This document shows, piece after piece, positions 43,380-52,178 of a stretch of DNA of 56,369 nucleotides (the stretch's first letter is position 1; the number at the start of each line of letters is the position of its first letter). Made by a program: the position numbers and the translations under genes. Below the pieces are notes generated by a model. The model made no database searches, had not been told where the DNA came from, and saw nothing but the letters and a program-made list of their open reading frames with translations. Where the stretch lies: positions 1-56,369 of the forward strand of contig REAP01000034.1 of assembly GCA_004294385.1 (NCBI GenBank), given 5' to 3'. This DNA is from Oscillatoriales cyanobacterium (GTDB lineage Bacteria > Cyanobacteriota > Cyanobacteriia > Cyanobacteriales > Microcoleaceae).

Positions 43380-43988
43380 ATGGCCGAAATAACTAAAGAA
43401 GAAATGCGCGAACGCCTGGGCAATATTGACCAGATTCGCGATATAATTTTCGGAGCGCAGCTTAGAGAATACGATAACCGCTTCGATAAAATAGATTCCG
43501 ACTTGTCGATGATGCAGCAAGATATGCAAGCTCGCATCGAACAAGTAAAGACAGTTCTTTCAGGAGAAATGAGGGCGGCCGTTGATTCATTTGAAAAGAA
43601 AATTAAATCAATCACCTTGAATACCCAAGAAGAAAGCGCCGACTTGCGCCAGCAAATCGATCGCGTTAACCGCAAATTTTCCAGCAGCATCGAAGCTCTC
43701 GATGAGGCGATAGACAACCAAACCAGTTCCCTTCGTGACGAACTATCTCAAACCAGAGATAGACTCTCCGAAGAAAGTCGCACTCTGAAAACACAAGTTT
43801 TTGAAGAACTCGACAGACGTTTTTCCATGCTCAGAGATGTCAAAGTTTCTAGAGATGATATGGCGGAAATTCTGTTTGAACTAGGTATGAGGCTCAAAGG
43901 AACTGAATTTGTTCCAGAACTTAAGGGAGTTACTGACAATAAGTTAAATAGCGACTTTTTGTTGCCAGAGCGTCACCATCACGGATAA
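43380..43988 (+). CDS. Coiled-coil protein, first gene of the small-GTPase operon
   Basis: The 202-residue protein is highly charged and mostly predicted coiled coil (about residues 25-160; IDSDLSMMQQDMQARIEQVK, ADLRQQIDRVNRKFSSSIEA). A short conserved-looking C-terminal part follows (DDMAEILFELGMRLKGTEFV). There is no signal peptide or transmembrane helix. The gene lies 10 bp before the OmpA/BON protein and likely acts with it, for example as a cytoplasmic scaffold. I do not recognise a named family. Confidence 0.75.
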   Translation: MAEITKEEMRERLGNIDQIRDIIFGAQLREYDNRFDKIDSDLSMMQQDMQARIEQVKTVLSGEMRAAVDSFEKKIKSITLNTQEESADLRQQIDRVNRKFSSSIEALDEAIDNQTSSLRDELSQTRDRLSEESRTLKTQVFEELDRRFSMLRDVKVSRDDMAEILFELGMRLKGTEFVPELKGVTDNKLNSDFLLPERHHHG

Positions 43989-43998
43989 TTAACAACTC

Positions 43999-46713
43999 AT
44001 GACCTCACAGAAAGAAAATCCGGCTGACCAAAATAAGTTGGAGGGTTCTATTTCTAAACCTGATAAATCTGCTGACAATGAAGCAGCTCAGCTTGAACCG
44101 CTAATTAATCTTTTGGTCGAACTCCAAATTCTTGCTGGTTCAGACTGGCAAAATGCAGAGTTAGAACCAGAAAGTAGCGAGGAAAACGCTCAAACAGCGC
44201 TACTCGGTGGGTTGAAAGATTTATTAGGTATGTCTGAGGAAGTTGCAGCAAGTGCAAAGCCAGAAGCCTTCGATGGCGAATCGGATTCTGGTGATGCACT
44301 CGCTTTCTTGGAAGAGTTTAAAAATTTGCTATTTGTTACTCAAACACTCAATACTTCAGAACTAGAAAAAAACTATTCATCAGTTAATACGATAGATGTT
44401 TTAGCGATCGGCGAAGTAGAATTAGACCAGAAATCACAGCAGATTCAGGACTTATCTAATTTACAAACTCAAGATTCTTCAGAGTACCTACAGGCTAAAA
44501 AATCGGAAGGGGGCGGACGCAATTTAGAGAATTTCCCCGATCGCGAAACCGACCCACAACCATCGGTAATTCCCCATAACCCCTTAGTTCCAACAGCCTC
44601 AGAACCAGGAGAAGCAGAATATTTAGATGCTGCGGCGGCTTCGGCTCTAGAAATGCCAAACTTATTAGAACAGCCGACGCAGATATCGGGGCCGCCAGAA
44701 ATTTTGGGGCAAATTCAACAAGATCTAAATGAAGCCGACAGCGCGATGAAAAGGCTGCAAAATTTGATTTTCGGCTCGCAAATATCAGATATGGAGGAAG
44801 TGAAAAATCTGTTAGCAGAAAACGATTTGCCGGCGGTGCGCCGTTTGATGACCACAATCGACCATAAATTAGGAAAATTGGAGCACCAAATTTACGATCC
44901 CCAAGAGTTGATCGCGCTAATGTTACCTTGGATCGCAGAAATTCTCAGCCGCAAAATAACTGATTCCAAAGAAGAAGTTGTCAAGGCGATCGTACCGATT
45001 ATTGACGAAGTAATTAGGGCGAAAACTCAGGAAAACAAGCACGCAATGAGTTCAGCGATAGCTGAGTTGCTTCCCGACGCGCTTGCTCAACAAATAAAGA
45101 ATTCGCCAGCGGAGATTGCTAATGCGATCGCCCCAGAAATCGGCCTGGCAATTAAAGAGCAAATTCGACTAGACAAAGAGGCGATCGCTCAAGCCCTAGC
45201 CCCGGAAATGGGCAGAGCGATTACAGCCCAAATTCAACTAGAACGCGATTCAATGGTGGATGCGCTCTATCCGGTAATTGGCAGTACGATCGGTAAATAC
45301 ATGGCAGAAGCTATCCAGACAATCAATGAAAAAGTGTCAAATACCCTCAGCGTCGAAGGAGTTCAGCGCAAAATTCGCTCCCAAGTACAAGGAGTCTCCG
45401 AAGCCGAATTGATCCTCAGAGAATCAATGCCTTTTACCGTCCAAGGAGTATTCTTGATTCACAAAGCATCAGGGTTGGTAATTTCCGAAGCTCAAAACTC
45501 AGGAGCTTACCAGCTAGAATCAGAAATGGTAGCAGGAATGCTCACAGCTATTAGTAGCTTTGTGAATGATTGCATTGTGAGGCCAGGACAAATTTCCGAA
45601 CTCAATCAAATTGAATATGGCGAATCCAAGATCATGTTAGAAGTAGCAGGATACTGTTATCTCGCAGCAGTGATCAAAGGAGAACCGCCGAAACAGTTTA
45701 TCAAGCAAATACGGGAAACTGTTAGTAAAATTATCATCAATTATGGAAAATCTATTAATCAATTCGATGGCAATCCCCGTAGTATATCTGATGATCTGCA
45801 TCTACTATTAATCAGTTTATTAGGAAAATTTACAGCAGACAAGCAAACAGCCACCAAACCCCCGATCGCACTGGCAGGCTTGAGCTTAGCATTACTGAGC
45901 TTAATTTTGGTACCTTGGGGAATTTATCAGCACCGCAGCAACATTGACCGCCGTCTGGAGGCTAATGCCCGTTTAGCTTTAAGCTCGACCCCAGAATTAG
46001 CAGTTTACCGCTTAAATGTCGATGTTGATGGCAAAACTCTCAAGTTAACTGGACAGTTGCCAAATCCAGAATTACGGGCTAAAGCTGCAAAAATAGCTGC
46101 ATCAACTGCACCCAAATTGAAATTAGACAATCAAATTATTGCCGTAGATGTACCTCCAGATCCAGTGTTGACAACGGCTGAGGTGAAACGGATCACCGCT
46201 GTCTTAAACCGTTTGTGGGGTGTGGCTATTTCTAGTCGATATGGCGATCGCAGAGTTACAGTAGAAGGAACTGTCATGGAGGAAGGAGACGCAGAGAAAA
46301 TTACTCAGTCCCTGAAGCAAATTCCCGGAGTTGAGTCGGTGATTAACACTGTTAAATTAAATCCGTTGAAAATTGCAACCCGCATCTATTTCGAGCCAGG
46401 AACAGCAAAATTAGACTCTACACATCAAGAGACAATTGTCAATATCAGAGATTTTCTTAAACAGCATCCTCAAAAACGTATTAAGATAATTGGGCACAGC
46501 GATCGCACCGGCGAAGTTGCCACCAATCAACAGTTGTCGCTCAGGCGTGCAGTAGCGGTGCAAGATGCCCTGGTGTTGCAAGGTGCTGACCCGAAGCGCC
46601 TCCAAGTAGTCGGCAGTGACAGTCCTCCTGTTGACGTGGAACCGAATCAACCGCTACTGTTAAGCAGGTGCGTGCGATTTGAACCAATAACTAAGAGCAT
46701 AAACAACAAATAA
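43999..46713 (+). CDS. Membrane protein with internal longin-like region and external BON and OmpA domains
   Basis: The 904-residue protein has an acidic N-terminal half with 20-28-residue repeats (AIAPEIGLAIKEQIRLDKEA, AQALAPEMGRAITAQIQLER, about 330-450). Then comes a region at about 475-575 (GVFLIHKASGLVISEA ... EVAGYCYLAAVIKGEPPKQF) that resembles a longin/roadblock-type fold; this reading is inference. One transmembrane helix follows at about 620-640 (LAGLSLALLSLILVPWGIYQ). Next is a BON-like region (about 655-795) and a C-terminal OmpA domain (IYFEPGTAKLD, IIGHSDRTGE, QQLSLRRAVAVQDAL) able to bind peptidoglycan. The topology suggests a cytoplasmic signalling part and a periplasmic anchor. 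The GTPase gene starts 2 bp downstream. Confidence 0.82.
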   Translation: MTSQKENPADQNKLEGSISKPDKSADNEAAQLEPLINLLVELQILAGSDWQNAELEPESSEENAQTALLGGLKDLLGMSEEVAASAKPEAFDGESDSGDALAFLEEFKNLLFVTQTLNTSELEKNYSSVNTIDVLAIGEVELDQKSQQIQDLSNLQTQDSSEYLQAKKSEGGGRNLENFPDRETDPQPSVIPHNPLVPTASEPGEAEYLDAAAASALEMPNLLEQPTQISGPPEILGQIQQDLNEADSAMKRLQNLIFGSQISDMEEVKNLLAENDLPAVRRLMTTIDHKLGKLEHQIYDPQELIALMLPWIAEILSRKITDSKEEVVKAIVPIIDEVIRAKTQENKHAMSSAIAELLPDALAQQIKNSPAEIANAIAPEIGLAIKEQIRLDKEAIAQALAPEMGRAITAQIQLERDSMVDALYPVIGSTIGKYMAEAIQTINEKVSNTLSVEGVQRKIRSQVQGVSEAELILRESMPFTVQGVFLIHKASGLVISEAQNSGAYQLESEMVAGMLTAISSFVNDCIVRPGQISELNQIEYGESKIMLEVAGYCYLAAVIKGEPPKQFIKQIRETVSKIIINYGKSINQFDGNPRSISDDLHLLLISLLGKFTADKQTATKPPIALAGLSLALLSLILVPWGIYQHRSNIDRRLEANARLALSSTPELAVYRLNVDVDGKTLKLTGQLPNPELRAKAAKIAASTAPKLKLDNQIIAVDVPPDPVLTTAEVKRITAVLNRLWGVAISSRYGDRRVTVEGTVMEEGDAEKITQSLKQIPGVESVINTVKLNPLKIATRIYFEPGTAKLDSTHQETIVNIRDFLKQHPQKRIKIIGHSDRTGEVATNQQLSLRRAVAVQDALVLQGADPKRLQVVGSDSPPVDVEPNQPLLLSRCVRFEPITKSINNK

Positions 46714-46715
46714 TT

Positions 46716-47252
46716 ATGTCAGTTACTATCTCCAAAAAAATGTGCATGATCGGCGATTTTGGCGTGGGCAAAACCAGCATGATCCGCCGTTTTGTCGATC
46801 GGCAATTCAGCGACCAGTACCTCTCCACTGTGGGAGTAAAAATTTCCCGCAAAAGCATTGTATTAGAAAACAGCACAAGACAGGAAATCGTCACAGCACA
46901 ATTGCTGATTTGGGACTTAGAAGGGCATACAAAATTCAAAGGAATTGCCCCCACTTACTTACAGGGAGCCGGCGGCGTTCTCATAGTTGCCGATGTCAGC
47001 CGCTCAGAAACAGTTGAACGAATTTCCGAACACATTCAGCTTTTTTCTTCAGTCAACCCTAAAGGCTCAATTATTATCGCTTTGAACAAAGTAGACTTAA
47101 TTGACGAAGAAAAATTAGCACTGCTAGTAGATGTTGCCCATTCAATCGGTCAAGATAAAGTAACAGCAGTTTACACAACATCTGCGAAAACAGGCAAAGA
47201 CGTTGATGAAATTTTTCACAAACTAGCTTACACAATGGTAGAACAAGTATGA
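46716..47252 (+). CDS. Ras/Rab-like small GTPase
   Basis: The 178-residue protein is a stand-alone small G protein. It has P-loop GDFGVGKTS (13-21), switch I Thr38, G3 motif WDLEGH, G4 motif NKVD and G5 motif TSAK. The position equivalent to Ras Gln61 is His71 (EGH instead of AGQ), as in translational GTPases where His is catalytic. There is no C-terminal prenylation Cys or membrane anchor. Its stop overlaps the start of the histidine kinase gene (ATGA), which indicates translational coupling. Bacterial relatives such as MglA act in polarity and motility; here the partner is probably the upstream OmpA-linked membrane protein. Confidence 0.9.
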   Translation: MSVTISKKMCMIGDFGVGKTSMIRRFVDRQFSDQYLSTVGVKISRKSIVLENSTRQEIVTAQLLIWDLEGHTKFKGIAPTYLQGAGGVLIVADVSRSETVERISEHIQLFSSVNPKGSIIIALNKVDLIDEEKLALLVDVAHSIGQDKVTAVYTTSAKTGKDVDEIFHKLAYTMVEQV

Positions 47253-48811
47253 TTAATAGCTTTAGAAAACTTTTGATTCCGCAAGAAACAGAATATTTTG
47301 TAGTAAATCATAGTTTCATCATTCAGGAAACTTCCGCCTCTGTGCAGCGGTTTGCGGATACTATCGGCCATGCTTTACCTGGTGTGGATGCGCGCATCTG
47401 CTTTCCTGAATTAATTGGCATTGAAAATATCCTCACATCTATACTTATGGGACAGAGGTCGAGTTTTCAAGTCAAAGGTATCGCTAGGTTTACAGACAAT
47501 AATCACCCTTTATATTTTGATCTGTTAGCAATTGAACATGAAAACGAACAGGGAGATTTATCCAGTCAATTGCTAATTTTGATTGAAGATACGACTGAAA
47601 AAATGGTGATGAAGCAATCATTGATCCAAAGAGCTAATGAAGCTAATCTTTTAGTCAGCGCTTTGGAGGCGTCTAAAGATTATATAGATAAAGTTATTAG
47701 CTCGATGGGCGATGCTTTGTTGGTGACAACAACATTGGGCATGATCAAAACAGTAAATCAATCGGCTCAATTGTTGTTTGGGTACAGCAAAGCAGAAATT
47801 ATCGAACAGCCTTTGTCCATGATTGTAGTGGAAGAAAAATTGCTTTACCAAGCTCGTCACCACTATATTTTGTCTCAAAAAGAGTTTCTGAGAGAATTAG
47901 AGGTAGTCTGCATTACTAAAACAGGAGCAGAAATTTGGGTAGAATTTTCCTGTGCGGCAATTCAGACAGAACTGAAGGGGCTGTACGATTTTGTCTACAT
48001 AGGTAGAGACGTTACAGAACGCAAGCAACAAGAAATAGAAATTCGCAGATCTTTGGCAAAAGAACAGGAACTCAGAGAAGTAAAATCTCGCTTTTTTTCG
48101 ATGCTTGCTCACGAATTCGGCAATCCTTTAAATACAATATTGTTTTCTGCTCAAATTCTCAAAGAATACGGCGATGAGCTCACAGTAGAGGAAAAAGAAG
48201 AATATCTCGAACACGTTAAATCAGCATCTAAACACATGGCTCAGCTATTAGATGATGTGCGGTTGCTCAGCAGTGCAGAAGCAGGGAAACTGCAATTCAA
48301 TCCCGCACCAATTGATTTGCAGAAATTTTGCAGCGATTTAGTAGAATCAATCAAAATTAGTTTCGGCAAAAATCATGCAATTTGCTTTACTTACAGGCGA
48401 GTAGCATCGCGGGGGAGATTAATTAACAAGTCCTCTGATGATATCCAAGACTGGCCGATAATGGATAAAAAATTACTGCGGCACATTTTGACAAATTTGC
48501 TTTCAAATGGTATCAAGTATTCGCCGATCGACAGCAATGTTTATTTTGAGTTACATTGTTACAATGAAGAAGCTATTTTTAAAATTAGAGATGAAGGAAT
48601 TGGCATTCCTATAGAAGACCAAGAACAACTGTTTGAATCTTATTACCGGGCGAACAATGTAGGCAAAATACCTGGTACTGGATTGGGCTTATCCATAGTC
48701 AAGCAGTGTGTAGACTTGCACGGCGGTCAAATCGAATTTTCCAGCGAAACTGGGTTAGGTACTACTTTTATAGTAACAATTCCATTTGACAAACAGCCGC
48801 CAATAAATTAA
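47249..48811 (+). CDS. PAS-sensor histidine kinase coupled to the small GTPase
   Basis: The 520-residue protein begins with a sensor module (about 1-125; LLIPQETEYFVVNHSFIIQE ... LILIEDTTEKMVM) followed by a PAS domain (about 145-260; SSMGDALLVTTTLGMIKTVN ... DFVYIGRDVTERK). A HisKA domain with H-box MLAHEFGNPLNTILFS and a HATPase domain follow (LLSNGIKYSP, DEGIGIP, GTGLGLSIVKQ). No transmembrane segment is present. The N-terminal module and PAS are paralogous to those of the next gene. It overlaps the GTPase gene by 4 bp. Confidence 0.92.
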   Translation: MINSFRKLLIPQETEYFVVNHSFIIQETSASVQRFADTIGHALPGVDARICFPELIGIENILTSILMGQRSSFQVKGIARFTDNNHPLYFDLLAIEHENEQGDLSSQLLILIEDTTEKMVMKQSLIQRANEANLLVSALEASKDYIDKVISSMGDALLVTTTLGMIKTVNQSAQLLFGYSKAEIIEQPLSMIVVEEKLLYQARHHYILSQKEFLRELEVVCITKTGAEIWVEFSCAAIQTELKGLYDFVYIGRDVTERKQQEIEIRRSLAKEQELREVKSRFFSMLAHEFGNPLNTILFSAQILKEYGDELTVEEKEEYLEHVKSASKHMAQLLDDVRLLSSAEAGKLQFNPAPIDLQKFCSDLVESIKISFGKNHAICFTYRRVASRGRLINKSSDDIQDWPIMDKKLLRHILTNLLSNGIKYSPIDSNVYFELHCYNEEAIFKIRDEGIGIPIEDQEQLFESYYRANNVGKIPGTGLGLSIVKQCVDLHGGQIEFSSETGLGTTFIVTIPFDKQPPIN

Positions 48812-48859
48812 TCTCAAATTCTTTGAAATATAGGGCGCATTTACTACTAGAAACCCAAG

Positions 48860-51646
48860 ATGAAAACCCTGTCAAAAAAACTGTTGGTTCCCCACCATTT
48901 GGAGTACCTAGCACTGGATAAAGATTTTTTAATTCAAGAGACATCTCCCAATGTGCAGCGGTTTGCATACTCTGATGAAATAGTCGCGGGAAATGACGTG
49001 CGTATGCCGTTTCCCGAACTGGTAGGAACTGAAGAAATTTTAATCGATATTTTTGAAGGGCGAGTACCTAATTTTGATTTGAAAGCAATGACGCGGGTTT
49101 TAGACAATAACTTGCGCCTATATTTTGATATGTATATCGTCGAGTTGAGAGATGAGGAAAACAATCAAAGATTAATTATATTTTTTGAAGATGTAACAGA
49201 CAGGATGGGTTTAGAACAAACTCTGGTTCAGGCTACCAATGAAATGAATATTTTATTGAGTACCTTAGCTTCTACTAATAAGTATGTTGAAAAGATTATT
49301 ACTTCAATGGCAGAAGTTTTGTTGGTGACAACAGGAACCGGGAAAATTATAAAAGTTAACCAAGCTGCTGAAAATTTGCTTGGTTACAGCGAATCGGAAT
49401 TAGTGGGACGACATATAAATGCGATCGCGCAAGTCGGCGAATCTTTGCATACCCTCAGTCAACAATCTCAATTATCGCAAACTAAAGGCGAAGTAATTTG
49501 CACAGCAAAAACAGGTGAAAAGCTGACAGTGGCTTTTTCCTGTACGGCTATTCCCAGTGACATTCAGAGTCTATCTAATTCCAGGATAGACCTCCAAGAT
49601 TTCCTGTATATTGGTCGCGATGTTACAGATAGAAAGCGGGCCAGCAAGCGAAAAATAGCCCAGTACGTGACCACGCGCATCCTCTCGGCATCGGAAACAA
49701 CCAAAAAGGCGATCGCGGCAATTCTCCCCGTAATTTGCGATAGTTTGGGATGGGATACCGCCGAACTATGGATGCCAGAAGTAGGTGAAAGACTGCTGTC
49801 AGCAACTAAAAGAGAAATTCCAATTTCCGATCCAAATTTGCTCCGGTGCGTCGCTAGTTGGACAAAACGCTCAGTTTCTATTCCGAAATTTGTAGAATTT
49901 GGCCAACAAATGACCTGTGCTGAGGGAGAAGGATTGGCGGGCCGCGTTTGGGGTAGTGGTTCCCCTCAATGGATTGGAGATGTAGTAGAAAGCGACATCT
50001 TTCTCCGCAGAGAAATCGCCACTCAAGAAGGACTGCATGGAGCTTTTGGCTTCCCGATTTTGGGCGACTACGAACATGAAATGTCAACAAGGTCTGTGTT
50101 GGGAGTGATGACTTTTTTTAGTCTAGAAGTGCAGTCTTTTGATGAAGAGTTGCTTCAGACAATGGCAACAATTGGTAGCCAAATCGGTCAATTTATTAAG
50201 CGCAAGCAAGCAGAATCAGCTTTGCGGGAAAGTGAAGAAAAACTGCGAGATTTATTTGAAAATGCTAGTGACTTAATTCAAAGTATTGGATCGGATGGTC
50301 ATTTTTTGTACGTGAATCGGGCTTGGCAAAAAACTCTCGGCTACAGTGGAGAAGAGATGGCTAGCATGACAGTTTTTGACATCATTCATCCTAATAGTTC
50401 CCAAGATTCTATTGATATATTGTATCAAGCTATCAACGATAAAAATACCAATGAAAATACATCTTATCCCGATTCCATTCAAGCAATATTTATTACCAAA
50501 TATGACCAACAAATTTGGCTGGAAGGTAGCATAAGTTGTAAATTTGCCGAGGGTCAGCTAGTGGCAATTCGGATGATTTTGCGAGATATTACTGCTCGGA
50601 AGCAAGCCGAAGATGCCTTGGCAAAATCTGTATCTCTGCTGCAAGCCACCTTTGATTCTACTGCTGACGGGATTTTAGCCATTGATCGGACTGGAAAAAT
50701 AGTCAGTTTCAACCGAGAATTCGTAGAAATGTGGGGCGTACCCAAGGAAGTGATGGCACTGAAAGATGAGGCAACAATGGTCGCGTTTGTGCTAGAAAAA
50801 CTTAAAGACCCCGAAGCATTCCAGGAAAGAATAGAATCGCTTTATGAGCATCCAGAGGCAGAAAGTAACGACTTGTTGGAATTTAAAGACGGCAGATTTT
50901 TTGAACGCTATTCTCAACCCCAACGGCTGGGAGATGAAATTATCGGCAGAGTTTGGAGTTACCACGACATCACTGAACGCAAGCAAGCAGAAGATGCTCT
51001 CCGGGAAGAACAGGAAAAATCAGAAAAGCTGCTGTTAAATATTTTGCCGAAGCCCATAGCAGAACGGCTCAAACAAAACGAAACGACTATTGCAGAATAC
51101 TTTCCTGAAGTGACAGTTTTGTTTGCAGATCTTGTGGGATTTACAAGCTTTTCTACTACTATGAGTCCGATCGAACTTGTGGAGTTGCTGAACCAAATTT
51201 TTTCTGGCTTTGACTTAATCTGCGAACGGCTCGGTTTAGAGAAAATCAAGACCATTGGCGACGCATATATGGCGGTAGGAGGAATCCCTGAACCCAGGGT
51301 AGACCACGCTGAAGTTATCGCCGAAATGGCCCTAGATATGCAGACAGAAATAGCCAGATTCAATGCCAGAAATAAAAAGTATTTAAGCATCCGTATCGGT
51401 ATTCATAGCGGCCCGGTTGTTGCCGGAGTAATTGGGATCAAAAAGTTTATTTATGATTTGTGGGGCGACACGGTAAATATTGCTTCCCGCATGGAATCTC
51501 ACGGTTTACCTTGGCGAATTCAAGTCAGTGAAGCTACTTATAAGTTATTGGAACACAAATACTTATTTGAGTCGCGGGAAATGATTCAGGTTAAAGGCAA
51601 AGGTGCAATGACGACTTATCTACTGATTGGCAAAAAATCAGCTTGA
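48860..51646 (+). CDS. PAS/GAF-regulated adenylate cyclase (class III)
   Basis: The 928-residue protein repeats the N-terminal module of the preceding kinase (KKLLVPHHLEYLALDKDFLI) with a PAS domain. It then has a GAF domain (about 290-450), two more PAS domains (about 465-590 and 595-715), a signalling helix (KSEKLLLNILPKPIAERLKQ) and a class III cyclase domain (about 745-925). Catalytic features are complete: metal Asp in LFADLVGF and IGDAYMAVGG, and Asn/Arg in WGDTVNIASRME. The adenine-specifying Lys (EKIKTIGD) and Asp (YDLWGD) support ATP as substrate. It is the last gene of the operon, 48 bp after the kinase. Confidence 0.93.
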   Translation: MKTLSKKLLVPHHLEYLALDKDFLIQETSPNVQRFAYSDEIVAGNDVRMPFPELVGTEEILIDIFEGRVPNFDLKAMTRVLDNNLRLYFDMYIVELRDEENNQRLIIFFEDVTDRMGLEQTLVQATNEMNILLSTLASTNKYVEKIITSMAEVLLVTTGTGKIIKVNQAAENLLGYSESELVGRHINAIAQVGESLHTLSQQSQLSQTKGEVICTAKTGEKLTVAFSCTAIPSDIQSLSNSRIDLQDFLYIGRDVTDRKRASKRKIAQYVTTRILSASETTKKAIAAILPVICDSLGWDTAELWMPEVGERLLSATKREIPISDPNLLRCVASWTKRSVSIPKFVEFGQQMTCAEGEGLAGRVWGSGSPQWIGDVVESDIFLRREIATQEGLHGAFGFPILGDYEHEMSTRSVLGVMTFFSLEVQSFDEELLQTMATIGSQIGQFIKRKQAESALRESEEKLRDLFENASDLIQSIGSDGHFLYVNRAWQKTLGYSGEEMASMTVFDIIHPNSSQDSIDILYQAINDKNTNENTSYPDSIQAIFITKYDQQIWLEGSISCKFAEGQLVAIRMILRDITARKQAEDALAKSVSLLQATFDSTADGILAIDRTGKIVSFNREFVEMWGVPKEVMALKDEATMVAFVLEKLKDPEAFQERIESLYEHPEAESNDLLEFKDGRFFERYSQPQRLGDEIIGRVWSYHDITERKQAEDALREEQEKSEKLLLNILPKPIAERLKQNETTIAEYFPEVTVLFADLVGFTSFSTTMSPIELVELLNQIFSGFDLICERLGLEKIKTIGDAYMAVGGIPEPRVDHAEVIAEMALDMQTEIARFNARNKKYLSIRIGIHSGPVVAGVIGIKKFIYDLWGDTVNIASRMESHGLPWRIQVSEATYKLLEHKYLFESREMIQVKGKGAMTTYLLIGKKSA

Positions 51647-51823
51647 GTCAGTCGATTTTGGATTTTGGATACTTCGACACTTCGACTACGCTCAGCGCAA
51701 CGCTTCGCTCAGCACAGGTTTTGGATTTTCGATTGAAGTATTAGTCGATTTTAGACTTTAGATTTTGGATTGAAGAATTATGATTAGTCACTAACTACTG
51801 AGTCAAACTAGATTAATAATAAC

Positions 51824-52150
51824 CAAATTGAGTTGCAGGTATTAACTGAAATAATTTTTATGAACCTTGATACTGCTACTTCCTGTGGCTTAATTGCTCA
51901 TCAATTGGTCTCAAATACCCTCAAACAGGGCTTGCCAATGGTACTGTTAGTGTAGAATACTATGGAATGGGCGATCGGGAAATCTACCTTGTCGTCAAAG
52001 ACAACGATACTGGCTTTCCCAAAATTTATATTTTCGGAAAACTAATTCAGCGGGCTTTCAACTTGTCTGCACTTTGAACGGAACAGCTAGGATGAACTAT
52101 TGAATTATCAGGGGAAGTAGGCACTATTTGTTTACTGAAAATTTAATTAT
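51824..52150 (+). pseudogene. Decayed histidine kinase ATPase domain
   Basis: The ATG at 51860 opens a frame reading MNLDTATSCGLIAHQLVSNT, close to the NIDTAIPCGLIINELVSNSL segment of cyanobacterial sensor kinases. After a frameshift, VSVEYYGMGDREIYLVVKDN and DTGFPK continue the ATPase domain. Further shifts lead to LSGEVGTI-like sequence near 52105-52125. Several in-frame stops and at least two frameshifts show it is a remnant. It lies directly before the REC-histidine kinase gene. Confidence 0.7.
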
Positions 52151-52178
52151 TTAAAAAATTTTCACAGGATTTAAAATC

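Noticed and set aside
43238..43717. Minus-strand 159-codon frame
   Set aside because: It runs antisense through the coiled-coil gene at 43380 and has no family features or start signal.
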